Origin: Bacteroidaceae bacterium
GTDB taxonomy: Bacteria > Bacteroidota > Bacteroidia > Bacteroidales > Bacteroidaceae
NCBI GenBank assembly: GCA_900770655.1
Contig: CAAGLA010000036.1
Location: forward strand, 1-41,415
DNA: 41,415 bases
Reading direction: 5' to 3'
The notes under the pieces are model-generated. The model was given only the letters and a program-made list of their open reading frames with translations. It did not search any database and was not told where the DNA came from. Of this stretch, positions 27,358 to 36,121 are shown piece by piece. The first letter of the stretch is position 1, and each line of letters starts with the position of its first letter. Both the position numbers and the translations under genes were made by a program.

Positions 27358-27651
27358 ATGAAGAGCATTTTCATTACATTTGATATTTCGCACAAGGATG
27401 CCATTGTAGAAATGTTGACCCACAACAACTGTAGAGGCTTCTCATTCTTTGAGCAGATGCAGGGACGTGGCAGCGTCAGCGGCGACCCTCACTACGGTTC
27501 ACACGCTTGGCCTTCGATGTGCGGTTCTATAATTACTATCGTTGAGGACAAGATTGTAGACAAGGTTCTTGCCGACATTAAAAAAATAGACGAAGATACT
27601 CCACAACTTGGACTGAGAGCCTTTGTCTGGGATATTGAAAAGCATTATTAA
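27358..27651 (+). CDS. PII-like small protein at the end of the efflux operon
   Basis: A 97-residue protein that appears to adopt the ferredoxin-like PII/CutA fold: KSIFITFDISHKDAIVEML as first strand and helix, a long glycine-rich loop like the PII T-loop (MQGRGSVSGDPHYGSHAWPS, 37-56), then strand CGSIITIVED, helix IVDKVLADIKK and final strand RAFVWDIE. PII-like proteins form trimers that sense nucleotides or metals and often regulate a transporter encoded beside them. It lies 60 nt after the RND gene and before a shared terminator. It probably modulates the pump; the ligand is unknown. Confidence 0.72.
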   Translation: MKSIFITFDISHKDAIVEMLTHNNCRGFSFFEQMQGRGSVSGDPHYGSHAWPSMCGSIITIVEDKIVDKVLADIKKIDEDTPQLGLRAFVWDIEKHY

Positions 27652-27662
27652 TAAATAATGTA

Positions 27663-27710
27663 TACAAAAAGCAAGAGGCTGCTAATTTTGGCAGCCTCTT
27701 GCTTTTTGTA
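27663..27710. terminator. Bidirectional terminator between convergent genes
   Basis: A perfect 20-bp stem (TACAAAAAGCAAGAGGCTGC, 27663-27682, with 27691-27710) and an 8-nt loop, with T5 in the 3' arm on both strands. It separates the efflux operon from the convergent PafA-like gene. Confidence 0.9.
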
Positions 27711-27724
27711 TGATATTTTCCAAC

Positions 27725-29269
27725 TTAACGGTATATTCTCAAGGCATTATCGTTTGGTCTTCTGATTCGCAACAGCCTTGCCATTTCGGTTGAGAGGATG
27801 TTGGCAGGTGTCAACTCGCCCACAACAGAGGGTTCTATACCCTTGCCATATATTATAATGGGGAACATAACAGGAGTACGGTACACCTCGCGCACTGTGA
27901 GGAACTCCTTTTCAGCTATTCGCCAGCCGGGCATAAGACGGAGCCATATATCGCCCGACCCTACAGGGTTGTAGCCGTTCTTTACAGCCTGCAGTTCCGG
28001 GCTCAACATACCGCCAAGACTATAGATTGTAAATACATCCTCGACACCCTGCAAAGATTTAAGAAACTCTACCGAACGTGTGACAACCTCAAATTTATCG
28101 AGTTCCCTCTCCTCTATCTCTTTCAGGTTCAGGTATAGCTGTGTACCATAGACACCTTCAATGTAGTCGCCACGGCCGAAAAGAGCTGTCAGGTATACAT
28201 TCAAAAGAGCTTTCACACGGTCGGCATATATTGTTCCGGCCGGCAAACGGTATTCCTGCCCGCTCTCGCCATTCTCCATTACATAACCTGTGGAGGCTAC
28301 AGAAACCACCACATTCTCAAGGCCTATGAGCCTGTCGACCTCTTGGAGCAGCGCTTCAATGTTACGGTCGAGACGCACGTAGATATCCTGCACCTCTATG
28401 GGGCGGTCGTCCATTGGCGCACCGTCGTAATTGCCGGCATAGTAGGTCAATGAAAGACAATCCGCTATACCGTCGCGACCGGCTTCGCTATTGCCGAGAA
28501 ACGCAAAAGCCATCTCATTTATCTCGTCGTTCATACAGGCGGTTGTCTTGTAGACGGCAATATCGTTCTTGCCATCAAAGGAGTAGCTGAAGGCATCGGG
28601 CTCTTCGTCGCCGAAATTATTGTATTCATCGGTGTCGAGCAGAGGAGCCCACCTCGACGGCTTGCCTTGCAGACGGGTGTTCATTGTTGCAGCCCACGAT
28701 GGGTAAAGGCCATAATAGCTGGAACTGCTCCAGTAGCCTGCCATATTATTCTTCCATAATACAATGTCGGCAGCGTGCCCTCCGGCAAGAACAGCAGCAT
28801 CGCCGTCGGGGGCTATGGAACAGACTATGGCCTTGCCGCGTGAAGCACGTTTCATCTCATCGGTCAATGTTATTGCCCGCAAGGAACGTGGGGAGAATTT
28901 GTCGAGTGCATATACCCCCTGACAATCGTTGTCGTCGACACAGTTTACAATGCGAAGAGTGCTGCGGTCGAGCCACCGCTCGCCTACTATACCGCTGACG
29001 TATGGGTTCGTTCCCGTTGCCAAAGTAGAGACGGCTGTCGCGCGGTCTACATTCTCGAATGCAAAATAGGCATTCTCGTACACCTTGCCTCCCGATATAA
29101 GGCGTTTGAAACCACCTTCGGAGTAGAGGTTCGAGAATTCGTACAAGAAATCGGTCCTCAGCTGGTCTATAGTTATATTCAGATATAACTTCGGAGCTGT
29201 TGACAATGTTTGTGCCACAGATGAGACCGCCACAAAAAGCAGGGTTGTCAAACAATATTTAAATCGCAT
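27725..29269 (-). CDS. PafA-like alkaline phosphatase homologue, catalytically degenerate
   Basis: A 514-residue exported protein (signal MRFKYCLTTLLFVAVSSVAQ) with the frame of Bacteroidetes PafA phosphatases: TIDQLRTDFLYEFSNLYSEGGFKRL, TGTNPYVSGIVGERWLD, IEVQDIYVRLDRNIEALL, and NGYNPVGSGDIWL. Compared with PafA from memory, the first metal aspartate is kept (D35), but the threonine nucleophile position is R76, the zinc ligands Asp and His are Y276 and N280, the Asp-His pair is T327-G328, and the last His is M468. It therefore probably cannot bind zinc or hydrolyse phosphate and may act as a binding protein or partner. Its start overlaps the upstream DUF4105 gene by 22 nt, implying coupled synthesis. 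Confidence 0.85.
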   Translation of the reverse strand: MRFKYCLTTLLFVAVSSVAQTLSTAPKLYLNITIDQLRTDFLYEFSNLYSEGGFKRLISGGKVYENAYFAFENVDRATAVSTLATGTNPYVSGIVGERWLDRSTLRIVNCVDDNDCQGVYALDKFSPRSLRAITLTDEMKRASRGKAIVCSIAPDGDAAVLAGGHAADIVLWKNNMAGYWSSSSYYGLYPSWAATMNTRLQGKPSRWAPLLDTDEYNNFGDEEPDAFSYSFDGKNDIAVYKTTACMNDEINEMAFAFLGNSEAGRDGIADCLSLTYYAGNYDGAPMDDRPIEVQDIYVRLDRNIEALLQEVDRLIGLENVVVSVASTGYVMENGESGQEYRLPAGTIYADRVKALLNVYLTALFGRGDYIEGVYGTQLYLNLKEIEERELDKFEVVTRSVEFLKSLQGVEDVFTIYSLGGMLSPELQAVKNGYNPVGSGDIWLRLMPGWRIAEKEFLTVREVYRTPVMFPIIIYGKGIEPSVVGELTPANILSTEMARLLRIRRPNDNALRIYR

Positions 29270-30429
29270 ATTCTTTCTTTATATATGTGAAACAATGAAC
29301 GTACAAGCAGAGCTATAGCGCAGAAATATATTGGCACGGGATATTCCTGCAAAGAGAATATACCCGACAGAAGAAACAGCAAGACAAACGCCACCTGCAC
29401 CCAAGCGATTTTCAACGGTCTCTTTTTTCTTATTGCAAGAACCAGTACCGGCATCACTAACAATGCAAGCGGGTTAAGCAGAAGCAAGAGCCAGTTTGCA
29501 CCAACTGCCGGGTGCTGCGAGAAAGTTGCCATAAAGAGAAGCAACAGGCCACAGAGCCCCTGCAAAAGCATAAGCAGCACGTCGTAAACCCAAAAGCATT
29601 TTTTACTGCGCAGCTCGCAGAGCATTACAACAAAGGTCAGTAGCAGAAGCAGCAAGGAGAGGTTGAAAGGGGTGAGATTGCTATGTGGCACCTGAGTTTC
29701 TACTTTTTCGAGCAATATATTGCGTTCCAGTACCATTGGAACTGTTTCGCCACCGGACAATTCTATTGTTGCAGCATCGAGGTCCTTTGAATAGTTGGCG
29801 GGGATAAACTGCAGGAGCTGCTGAGTGGCGGGCTTGTCAATATCGGAGCCAAGCAGCAACGATATGCCGAACTTATACCACGGATGCGGGGATGTGAGCC
29901 TCTCTATCTCGTCACGGAAAGTAATACCTTCCTTGAACCCTGCAGAGCTGTAATGCAGAGAATCGCCACCAAGCACGGAGGCTACCATATCACGCACTTT
30001 TGTGGTACAGTTATTATAGAAATAGTTATAGCGGTAGACCCTATTTTCGGGTTCACAGTTGGCAACAAGCCTTTCGATAAGGAGAGCCTTCTGCTCTTCG
30101 GTAAGGTTCAACACCTGCTCAACGACTTCGGCTCCACGTGTCTTGTATTCTATGAGAAATATTCTGAACGGGACTGCCCCCACCATATAGTCGGTTTCAC
30201 CAAGAATGAAACGCCAGATGAAGTTAGGTGAGCCAAAATCGAAATATCCATAGTTGAAGACAAGGTCTGTTGCGTTGCTCTCGTCGCAATAGCGCAGGGC
30301 TGTATGCCCAAAGAGAGAGTATGCTTCGTCGCCCGGAGAACAGGTCAGCACGCTCACTCTTGCCCCACCGGCACAGAGTTTAAACGGCAAAAGCGTTGCA
30401 ATGAGAAATATATACAGTAGTTTTTTCAT
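29248..30429 (-). CDS. DUF4105/Lnb-type membrane protein, papain-like N-domain
   Basis: A 393-residue protein. The ATG at 30429, not 30510, starts a signal peptide (MKKLLYIFLIATLLPFKLCAG) and lies downstream of the -7 box at 30508-30515. The N-terminal domain (about 25-170) is of the DUF4105/Lnb N-terminal periplasmic type: SLFGHTALRYCD has a conserved histidine and YFYNNCTTKVRD a conserved cysteine. This H-then-C order suggests a permuted papain-like fold. A loop domain and about five C-terminal membrane helices (about 240-385) follow. It may be a periplasm-facing amidase or peptidase. It is the partner gene of the degenerate phosphatase homologue. Confidence 0.82.
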   Translation of the reverse strand: MKKLLYIFLIATLLPFKLCAGGARVSVLTCSPGDEAYSLFGHTALRYCDESNATDLVFNYGYFDFGSPNFIWRFILGETDYMVGAVPFRIFLIEYKTRGAEVVEQVLNLTEEQKALLIERLVANCEPENRVYRYNYFYNNCTTKVRDMVASVLGGDSLHYSSAGFKEGITFRDEIERLTSPHPWYKFGISLLLGSDIDKPATQQLLQFIPANYSKDLDAATIELSGGETVPMVLERNILLEKVETQVPHSNLTPFNLSLLLLLLTFVVMLCELRSKKCFWVYDVLLMLLQGLCGLLLLFMATFSQHPAVGANWLLLLLNPLALLVMPVLVLAIRKKRPLKIAWVQVAFVLLFLLSGIFSLQEYPVPIYFCAIALLVRSLFHIYKERICDLNIV

Positions 30430-30507
30430 AAACAGCAATAACGATTTTTCCAAAATTGCCAAATCGCCAATAGCAAACAGATTCTTAGCCACTGACAAAA
30501 CAAAGTA

Positions 30508-30515
30508 CAAAGATA
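30508..30515 (-). promoter_or_regulatory. -7 box of the DUF4105 gene pair
   Basis: On the minus strand TATCTTTG matches TAnnTTTG, 79 nt before the chosen start. It overlaps the N-terminal extension I rejected. Confidence 0.55.
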
Positions 30516-30647
30516 CAATTTAGTATTGATAAGCCGTTTATTAAACCGTCTAATTTTCTGCCAGAAAACAAATAAGGAGCAAAATTCCAAAGTATACCAA
30601 AAAAGAAATATTTTTCAACAAAATGAAAGTTCTTTCTAAATTTGCCG

Positions 30648-30655
30648 TATCTTTG
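30648..30655 (+). promoter_or_regulatory. -7 box of the coaX block, deciding the start
   Basis: TATCTTTG is a full TAnnTTTG match. Transcription would begin near 30662, so the in-frame ATG at 30623 lies outside the mRNA, and the TTG at 30683 is the plausible start with a leader of about 20 nt. Confidence 0.6.
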
Positions 30656-30682
30656 CACGAACAAACCAACGAGTACAGAATT

Positions 30683-31411
30683 TTGAACCTAATAATTGAC
30701 ATAGGGAACAACAGCGCAAAGTTCTTTCTTTTTCAAGGCAAACAGATAATACTGCACACAAGGAAAGCCGAAAGAATTTCGGAACTCCTCGATGAATGGA
30801 AGAGCCTCTACACTATTGAGAAGGCTATCGTTTCGTCGGTAGTAGACATTGACACGCAACTAAAAAGAAAACTCACAGAACTTGCAATACCTGTCATTTG
30901 GTTCAACAACACCACAAGAACACCTTTAAAGGTAAACTACTCCACACCCGAGACTTTGGGCAGCGACCGGCTGGCCGCCGCTGTTGGGGCTTGGAGCGAG
31001 GCGCCGGGGCAGAACATTCTTGTAATTGATGCCGGCAGCGCAATTACCGTTGATTTTGTAGGAAAAGAGGGCACATACAACGGTGGAAACATTTCACCGG
31101 GTATAAAAATGCGTTTGAAGGCATTGCACGAATTTACCGGCCGGTTGCCTTTGGTTGAAAAAGAGGGGGATACTCCGTTTCTGGGGCACGACACGGAAAC
31201 AGCCATAAGAAGTGGTGTTTTTCAGGGAGTATGTCACGAAATTGAGGGGTACATAAGCGAGTTTCAAAGAAAATATGGCAACGTTTTGGTTTTTTTAACG
31301 GGTGGCGATGAAAATTCTTTGAAAAATAACATAAAAAGTCGCATCTTTGCAGATAAATTCCTTGTCGCAAAAGGACTGAACAGAATTTTACTGGATTATG
31401 ACAATAAATAA
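30683..31411 (+). CDS. coaX: Type III pantothenate kinase (CoaX)
   Basis: A 242-residue enzyme phosphorylating pantothenate, the first step of coenzyme A synthesis. It belongs to the ASKHA superfamily and needs a monovalent cation. The start is TTG at 30683, giving LNLIIDIGNNSAK, the standard family N-terminus; the upstream ATG lies before the promoter. Motifs visible are DIGN, the SSVVD segment, the substrate motif TLGSDRLAA, the metal/phosphate motif DAGSAITVD, and FLTGGDE. Length is normal. It overlaps the following outer-membrane protein gene by 14 nt, heading an envelope block. Confidence 0.95.
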   Translation: MNLIIDIGNNSAKFFLFQGKQIILHTRKAERISELLDEWKSLYTIEKAIVSSVVDIDTQLKRKLTELAIPVIWFNNTTRTPLKVNYSTPETLGSDRLAAAVGAWSEAPGQNILVIDAGSAITVDFVGKEGTYNGGNISPGIKMRLKALHEFTGRLPLVEKEGDTPFLGHDTETAIRSGVFQGVCHEIEGYISEFQRKYGNVLVFLTGGDENSLKNNIKSRIFADKFLVAKGLNRILLDYDNK

Positions 31412-32642
31412 AAAGATACTGATAACATTGTTGGCAATATTCACAATTGCACAGGTTTCCGCCGACAATGGTATAAATTCACCCTATTCACGCTACGGTG
31501 TCGGAGTACTTACAAACCAAAGTCTCGGCATTAACCGTCAAATGGGCGGGCTTGGCTACGGCTTGCGCAGCCACAGCTACATAAACATACTTAACCCGGC
31601 TTCTTTCTCCGAGGCCGACACACTGACTATGCTGCTAGAAACCGGTTTCTCTCTGCAGAATGTAAATTTCAAGGAGGGCAACAGGCAGATAAATGCCAAA
31701 AACGCAAGTTTCGACTATTTGGCCATACAGTTCAGGGTGTGCAAGAACCTCGGTATGTCGGTTGGTTTTCTGCCCTACTCCAACGTAGGCTATTCGTTCA
31801 GCACCAATTCAGGAGTAGGCACAAACGAGCAGAGCCTGAATTCGTACAACGGTTCGGGAGGTATATACCAGCCATATATAGGACTTGGCTGGAAACCATT
31901 CAAATGGTTCGCTGCCGGTGTAACAGGTTCCTACATATATGGCGATATAACCCACGAAGTGAACATAGACTTCCTCAACAGCACCGACAGAAGAAGAATA
32001 TACAACACTTCGCTCCGCAGCTACAAGCTCGATTTCGGTTTGCAGTTCATAACAAGATTCTCGCAGAAGAACAGCCTTACCATAGGTGCAACATACTCGC
32101 TTGGACATAACCTGAATGCAAAAGCAAAGATAACCGAGACAACATCGGGAGCAGAGGTAACAACAAAGATTGACGACGGTTTCAAACTGCCGCACACATA
32201 CGGAATTGGTTTTATATACAACTACAACGACAAATGGAAAGCCGGTGCCGACTACACATTCCAGCAATGGAGCACATCTTCGTTCTTTGGCAAGGACAAA
32301 GGCATTGACCGCAGCAAAGTCTCCATTGGCGCCGAGTATTCTCCGAATGTATTGTCGAAAAACATATTCAAGATGATGAGTTACCGTGCAGGAGCATACT
32401 ACGCACAGCCCTACACCGAAATAAACGGCAAGAAAGGATGCGAAGAGTATGGCGTGAGCGCAGGTTTTTCCATACCCTTCTACAACAGGAACAACAAGAA
32501 CAGCCACGCGACACTCCACATTTCGGGACAATACATACATTTAGAGCCGAAGTCACAGGGAATGATTTCCGAGAATTATTTGAGAATAAACATTGGAATA
32601 ACATTCAACGAGAGTTGGTTTATGAAGATGAAGATTAGATAA
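31398..32642 (+). CDS. Outer-membrane beta-barrel protein (FadL-like)
   Basis: A 414-residue exported protein (signal MTINKKILITLLAIFTIAQVSA). It begins with the NSPYSRYGVG segment common to Bacteroidetes outer-membrane proteins near coaX, followed by aromatic-rich alternating strands and a final barrel-like strand (NLRINIGITF..SWFMKMKIR). The overall pattern recalls the FadL/OmpP1 transporter group, but the match is loose and the cargo unknown. It overlaps coaX by 14 nt and lies 23 nt before the TPR protein gene. Confidence 0.8.
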   Translation: MTINKKILITLLAIFTIAQVSADNGINSPYSRYGVGVLTNQSLGINRQMGGLGYGLRSHSYINILNPASFSEADTLTMLLETGFSLQNVNFKEGNRQINAKNASFDYLAIQFRVCKNLGMSVGFLPYSNVGYSFSTNSGVGTNEQSLNSYNGSGGIYQPYIGLGWKPFKWFAAGVTGSYIYGDITHEVNIDFLNSTDRRRIYNTSLRSYKLDFGLQFITRFSQKNSLTIGATYSLGHNLNAKAKITETTSGAEVTTKIDDGFKLPHTYGIGFIYNYNDKWKAGADYTFQQWSTSSFFGKDKGIDRSKVSIGAEYSPNVLSKNIFKMMSYRAGAYYAQPYTEINGKKGCEEYGVSAGFSIPFYNRNNKNSHATLHISGQYIHLEPKSQGMISENYLRINIGITFNESWFMKMKIR

Positions 32643-32665
32643 GATAAATATATAAGAGGATAAAA

Positions 32666-34090
32666 ATGAAAAAGTTATTATTGTTATTTTTCGCTCTTGT
32701 TACCGCAATAGGAGCCGATGCACAAAACGGAATTACAAACGACGACAGATTCGGCGTTGGTGCCGACACCACCAGATGTTTACAAGCTATAAGCATCTCT
32801 ACTGTAAACGTCAGAAACAAGGACTATGCAACAGCCTATACACACTGGAAGATTGTATTCACAGAGTTCCCTGTAGCTCGAGTAGACACATATACCAACG
32901 GTATAAAGATTCTGACAGAGCTCATTAGCAGCGAGAGCGATCCCCAAAAGAAAGAGGACTATATACAGGAACTGCTTTCGGTGTACGACCAAGAGATTAA
33001 ATACATAGACAAGCTTCAAGAGATTACATCGACACGTCTTTCTGCCGGCCAGCTCTATGGAAGACGTGCTATGGAGTTTGTAAAATACTACCCCGATGCT
33101 CCGGTTGACACACTCTATGCTATGTTTGCAAAGGCTGTAGAAATGGAGAAGGGTATGTCGGAATATACAGTTACAGAGCGTTTTATGAAATACTCTGCAC
33201 TAAAGTACAGACAAGACCCGAACCACGGCGAACAGCTTGTAGAGGACTACCTTGCAGCTTCGGTTTACATTGTTGAGGTTCTCGACAAGTACCACGACAA
33301 CATTGAACGCAGCGAGCAGCGTTACAGAGAGAGCGGTAACCCACGCGACAGCACCAATGCTATTGCATACGGCAGAATGATTGACGCATCTCGTATAGCA
33401 AAGAGCAACATCGATGCTTACTTCATTAACAGCGGCGCAGCTACTTGCGAGGACTTGGATGCCATTTACACTCCGCTGCTCGAGGCCAACAAGGAGAACA
33501 TAGAGTATTTGAACAAGGTTATCTCTGTTATGGGTATGCTAAGATGTACCGAGCAGGATGCATATATGATTGCTTCGGAGTACGCGTTGGCTATTGAGCC
33601 TACAGCAAAGGCAGCTATGGGTTGCGGATACCGCTACTTCAAGAAGGGTGAAATCGACAGGGCAATGGAGTTCTTCGACCAAGCAATTGAGCTCGAGACA
33701 TCTATTACCACAAAGGCCGAGCTCTGCTACAAGGTAGGTGCTGTAAACCTAAGCCTTAACCGCTATGGAAAGGCTCGCAGCTATGCACAAAAGGCACTTA
33801 CATACAATTCAAAGTATGGTATGCCGCATATTCTTATAGCACAGTGCTATGCAGCCAACCCCAACTGGAGCGATGACGGCCTGCTCAATGCCTGCACATA
33901 TTTTGTATGTATAGACCGCCTAGAGCGTGCTAAGGCTGTTGACCCTTCAGTAAAGAGAGATGCCGAAAGACTTATAAACACATATAGAGGTTACACTCCA
34001 AAGAAAGAGGACCTCTTTATGAGAGGATACAGCACAGGTACAAGTGTCACCGTTGGTGGTTGGATAAATGAGACTACTACAATACGTTAA
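32666..34090 (+). CDS. Periplasmic tetratricopeptide-repeat protein
   Basis: A 474-residue exported protein (signal MKKLLLLFFALVTAIGADAQ). The body is helical; TPR-like pairs are clearest at about 300-400 (EPTAKAAMGCGYRYFKKGEIDRAMEFFDQAI and AELCYKVGAVNLSLNRYGKARSYAQKAL). Such proteins serve as scaffolds for protein assembly, and its place between an outer-membrane protein and LptC suggests an envelope assembly role. The end overlaps the lptC start by 23 nt. No enzymatic motif is seen. Confidence 0.82.
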   Translation: MKKLLLLFFALVTAIGADAQNGITNDDRFGVGADTTRCLQAISISTVNVRNKDYATAYTHWKIVFTEFPVARVDTYTNGIKILTELISSESDPQKKEDYIQELLSVYDQEIKYIDKLQEITSTRLSAGQLYGRRAMEFVKYYPDAPVDTLYAMFAKAVEMEKGMSEYTVTERFMKYSALKYRQDPNHGEQLVEDYLAASVYIVEVLDKYHDNIERSEQRYRESGNPRDSTNAIAYGRMIDASRIAKSNIDAYFINSGAATCEDLDAIYTPLLEANKENIEYLNKVISVMGMLRCTEQDAYMIASEYALAIEPTAKAAMGCGYRYFKKGEIDRAMEFFDQAIELETSITTKAELCYKVGAVNLSLNRYGKARSYAQKALTYNSKYGMPHILIAQCYAANPNWSDDGLLNACTYFVCIDRLERAKAVDPSVKRDAERLINTYRGYTPKKEDLFMRGYSTGTSVTVGGWINETTTIR

Positions 34091-34652
34091 AGAGATATGT
34101 AGACAACAATGTACAACAACCGCCCTGTTGGCGGTTGTTGTACTGATTTTTCAAAGTTCGTGCAGCGACAGCACGAAAAGCGGCACTCTGCACATAGACG
34201 ACGTGAGCAGAATGCCCATTATGAGCACTTACGACGTGAGTACGCTCATTAGCGATTCGGGGCGCGTGAGTTACCGTCTCGATGCCAAGGAGTGGTTTGT
34301 GTTCGACAAGACCGACCCTCAGTATTGGGCTTTCGAAAAGGGACTGTACCTCGAAAAGTATGACCGCGAAATGAACATTGAAGCAACCATTGAGTGCGAC
34401 ACTGCATACTACTACAACGAAAAGAGATTGTGGGAACTTATCGGGAACGTCAACATTATGAATACCAACAACGAGAGGTTCTTCACCGACCTTCTGTATT
34501 GGGACCAAGAAAAAGAGTTGATATACTCCGACGCATATATAAAGATTGAGCAGGAAAAACAGACTACCGAGGGTTACGGCTTTTCATCGAACCAGAGTAT
34601 GTCGGTTTGGGAAATAAAGAATACCAAAGGAATATACACAATAGAAGAATAG
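34068..34652 (+). CDS. LptC-like LPS export protein, lipoprotein
   Basis: A 194-residue protein with a hydrophobic N-terminus ending in a lipobox-like LIFQSSC, then a beta-rich domain of the LptC type (VSTLISDSGRVSYRLDAKEWFVFD, then FEKGLYLEKYDREMNIEATIECDTAYYY). LptC carries lipopolysaccharide from LptBFG to the periplasmic LptA bridge. Bacteroidetes versions are often lipid-anchored, unlike the transmembrane E. coli form. It overlaps the TPR gene by 23 nt and precedes the CBS gene by 6 nt, so all are one transcript. Confidence 0.8.
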   Translation: MRLLQYVKEICRQQCTTTALLAVVVLIFQSSCSDSTKSGTLHIDDVSRMPIMSTYDVSTLISDSGRVSYRLDAKEWFVFDKTDPQYWAFEKGLYLEKYDREMNIEATIECDTAYYYNEKRLWELIGNVNIMNTNNERFFTDLLYWDQEKELIYSDAYIKIEQEKQTTEGYGFSSNQSMSVWEIKNTKGIYTIEE

Positions 34653-34658
34653 GCAACA

Positions 34659-35921
34659 ATGCTATCTACCCTACTATCACTTATAATAGTTATTATGCTA
34701 TCGGCTCTCTTTTCGGGAATGGAGATAGCATTTGTTTCGTCGAACAGGTTGCTGCTGGGCATTGACCGCAATGAACGCTCCACCACATTGTACGTCATAA
34801 ACAAATTCTACGCCAACAGCAACAACTTCATTTCGAGTCTTCTTGTAGGCAACAATATTGTGCTTGTTATCTATAGTATGCTTATGGCAAGAATACTCAG
34901 CGCCCCGCTTAGTCACCTGCTTTCAGGGTCAACATCGGGACAGTTGCTTTTAGAGACCATTATTTCCACAATAGTCATAATTTTCACAGGCGAGTTCATT
35001 CCTAAAGCCGTATTCAGAATTGACCCCAACCGCTCACTCAAGACCTTTGCCCTGCCAATATACCCCATATATATAATCCTCTACCCGCTTTCGCGTTTCA
35101 CGACAGTTTGCGCCTGTCTCATATTAAGGCTCTTCAATGTAAAAATTAAGAACGAAGCGCGCGACACCACATTCACAAAACGCGAGCTCAACCACCTTAT
35201 ACAGACTTCGATAGATAATGCCGAAGAGACGCAAGAGATTGACAATGACGTTCTTATATTCCAGAATGCTCTCGATTTCTCGAATATCAAGGTTCGCGAT
35301 TGCCTTGTGCCGCGCACCGAAATAGAGGCTGTGGAGGTAAATACACCGCTCGAAGAGCTTAAATCGGTGTTTATTGAATCGGGGCACTCCAAGATTGTGG
35401 TTTTTCAGGACACCATAGACAACATCATAGGCTACATCCACTCGTCGGAGTTATTCAGGATTGGTAAAAAATGGCAACAGAGGATATGCAAGATGCCTAT
35501 TGTACCGGAAACCCTTTCGGCACAGAAACTTATGCGCACATTAATGCAACAGAAAAAATCTCTTGCCGTAGTCGTTGACGAATTCGGTGGCACTTCGGGA
35601 ATAATTTCACTCGAAGACCTGCTCGAAGAGATTATAGGCGAAATTGAAGACGAGCACGATAACCAGAATCTGGTTGCCAAAGAGCTTAAGAACAACGAAT
35701 ATATTTTGTCGGGCAGGCTCGAAATTGAGCGCATAAATGAACAGTTCGGGCTAGAAATTCCCGAATCGGACGAATACCAGACACTGGGAGGTTACATACT
35801 GGCACACCACCAGCGTTTCCCGCAGCTGAACGAGAATATTGAGATTGGCAGGTTCCGCATACAGGTAGTAAAACAGCGCAGCACAAAAATTGAACTTGTA
35901 AAGCTGAGTGTTGCCAATTGA
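34659..35921 (+). CDS. CNNM/CBS-domain membrane protein (hemolysin/GldE-like)
   Basis: A 420-residue inner-membrane protein. It starts with a CNNM-type membrane domain (SALFSGMEIAFVSSNRLLLG near 15-34; GEFIPKAVFRIDPNR near 111-125). A pair of CBS domains follows (about 212-330; VRDCLVPRTEIEAVE, GHSKIVVFQDTIDNIIGYIH, VVVDEFGGTSGIISLEDLLEE), then a CorC/HlyC domain (about 340-417). Homologues move or regulate magnesium and cobalt, or, as GldE, support gliding motility in relatives. The transport role is inferred. It is last in the coaX operon before a hairpin at 35970. Confidence 0.9.
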   Translation: MLSTLLSLIIVIMLSALFSGMEIAFVSSNRLLLGIDRNERSTTLYVINKFYANSNNFISSLLVGNNIVLVIYSMLMARILSAPLSHLLSGSTSGQLLLETIISTIVIIFTGEFIPKAVFRIDPNRSLKTFALPIYPIYIILYPLSRFTTVCACLILRLFNVKIKNEARDTTFTKRELNHLIQTSIDNAEETQEIDNDVLIFQNALDFSNIKVRDCLVPRTEIEAVEVNTPLEELKSVFIESGHSKIVVFQDTIDNIIGYIHSSELFRIGKKWQQRICKMPIVPETLSAQKLMRTLMQQKKSLAVVVDEFGGTSGIISLEDLLEEIIGEIEDEHDNQNLVAKELKNNEYILSGRLEIERINEQFGLEIPESDEYQTLGGYILAHHQRFPQLNENIEIGRFRIQVVKQRSTKIELVKLSVAN

Positions 35922-35969
35922 CACAGCACTGGTGCCATATTTGCAGTCATACAATATATTTGAGAGCCG

Positions 35970-36013
35970 AACAGGGGCAGAATATCGAAAAATAGTGATA
36001 TTTTGCCCCTGTT
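35970..36013 (+). terminator. Probable terminator of the coaX operon
   Basis: A 17-bp stem with one or two G-U pairs, AACAGGGGCAGAATATC (35970-35986) and GATATTTTGCCCCTGTT (35997-36013), 49 nt after the last stop. Sequence after it is moderately T-rich. Confidence 0.65.
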
Positions 36014-36061
36014 TCACATAACTTTTTGGTCAATTATTACAATAAATTAAAAGCATTTTTG

Positions 36062-36069
36062 TAACTTTG
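36062..36069 (+). promoter_or_regulatory. -7 box of the ppiD-like gene
   Basis: TAACTTTG matches TAnnTTTG and lies 53 nt before the start codon, so this gene can be expressed separately from the coaX block. Confidence 0.6.
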
Positions 36070-36121
36070 CCGCGTTTAATGCCTAAAATAATAAAATCTA
36101 AAAAATATAAAATAAAAGACT

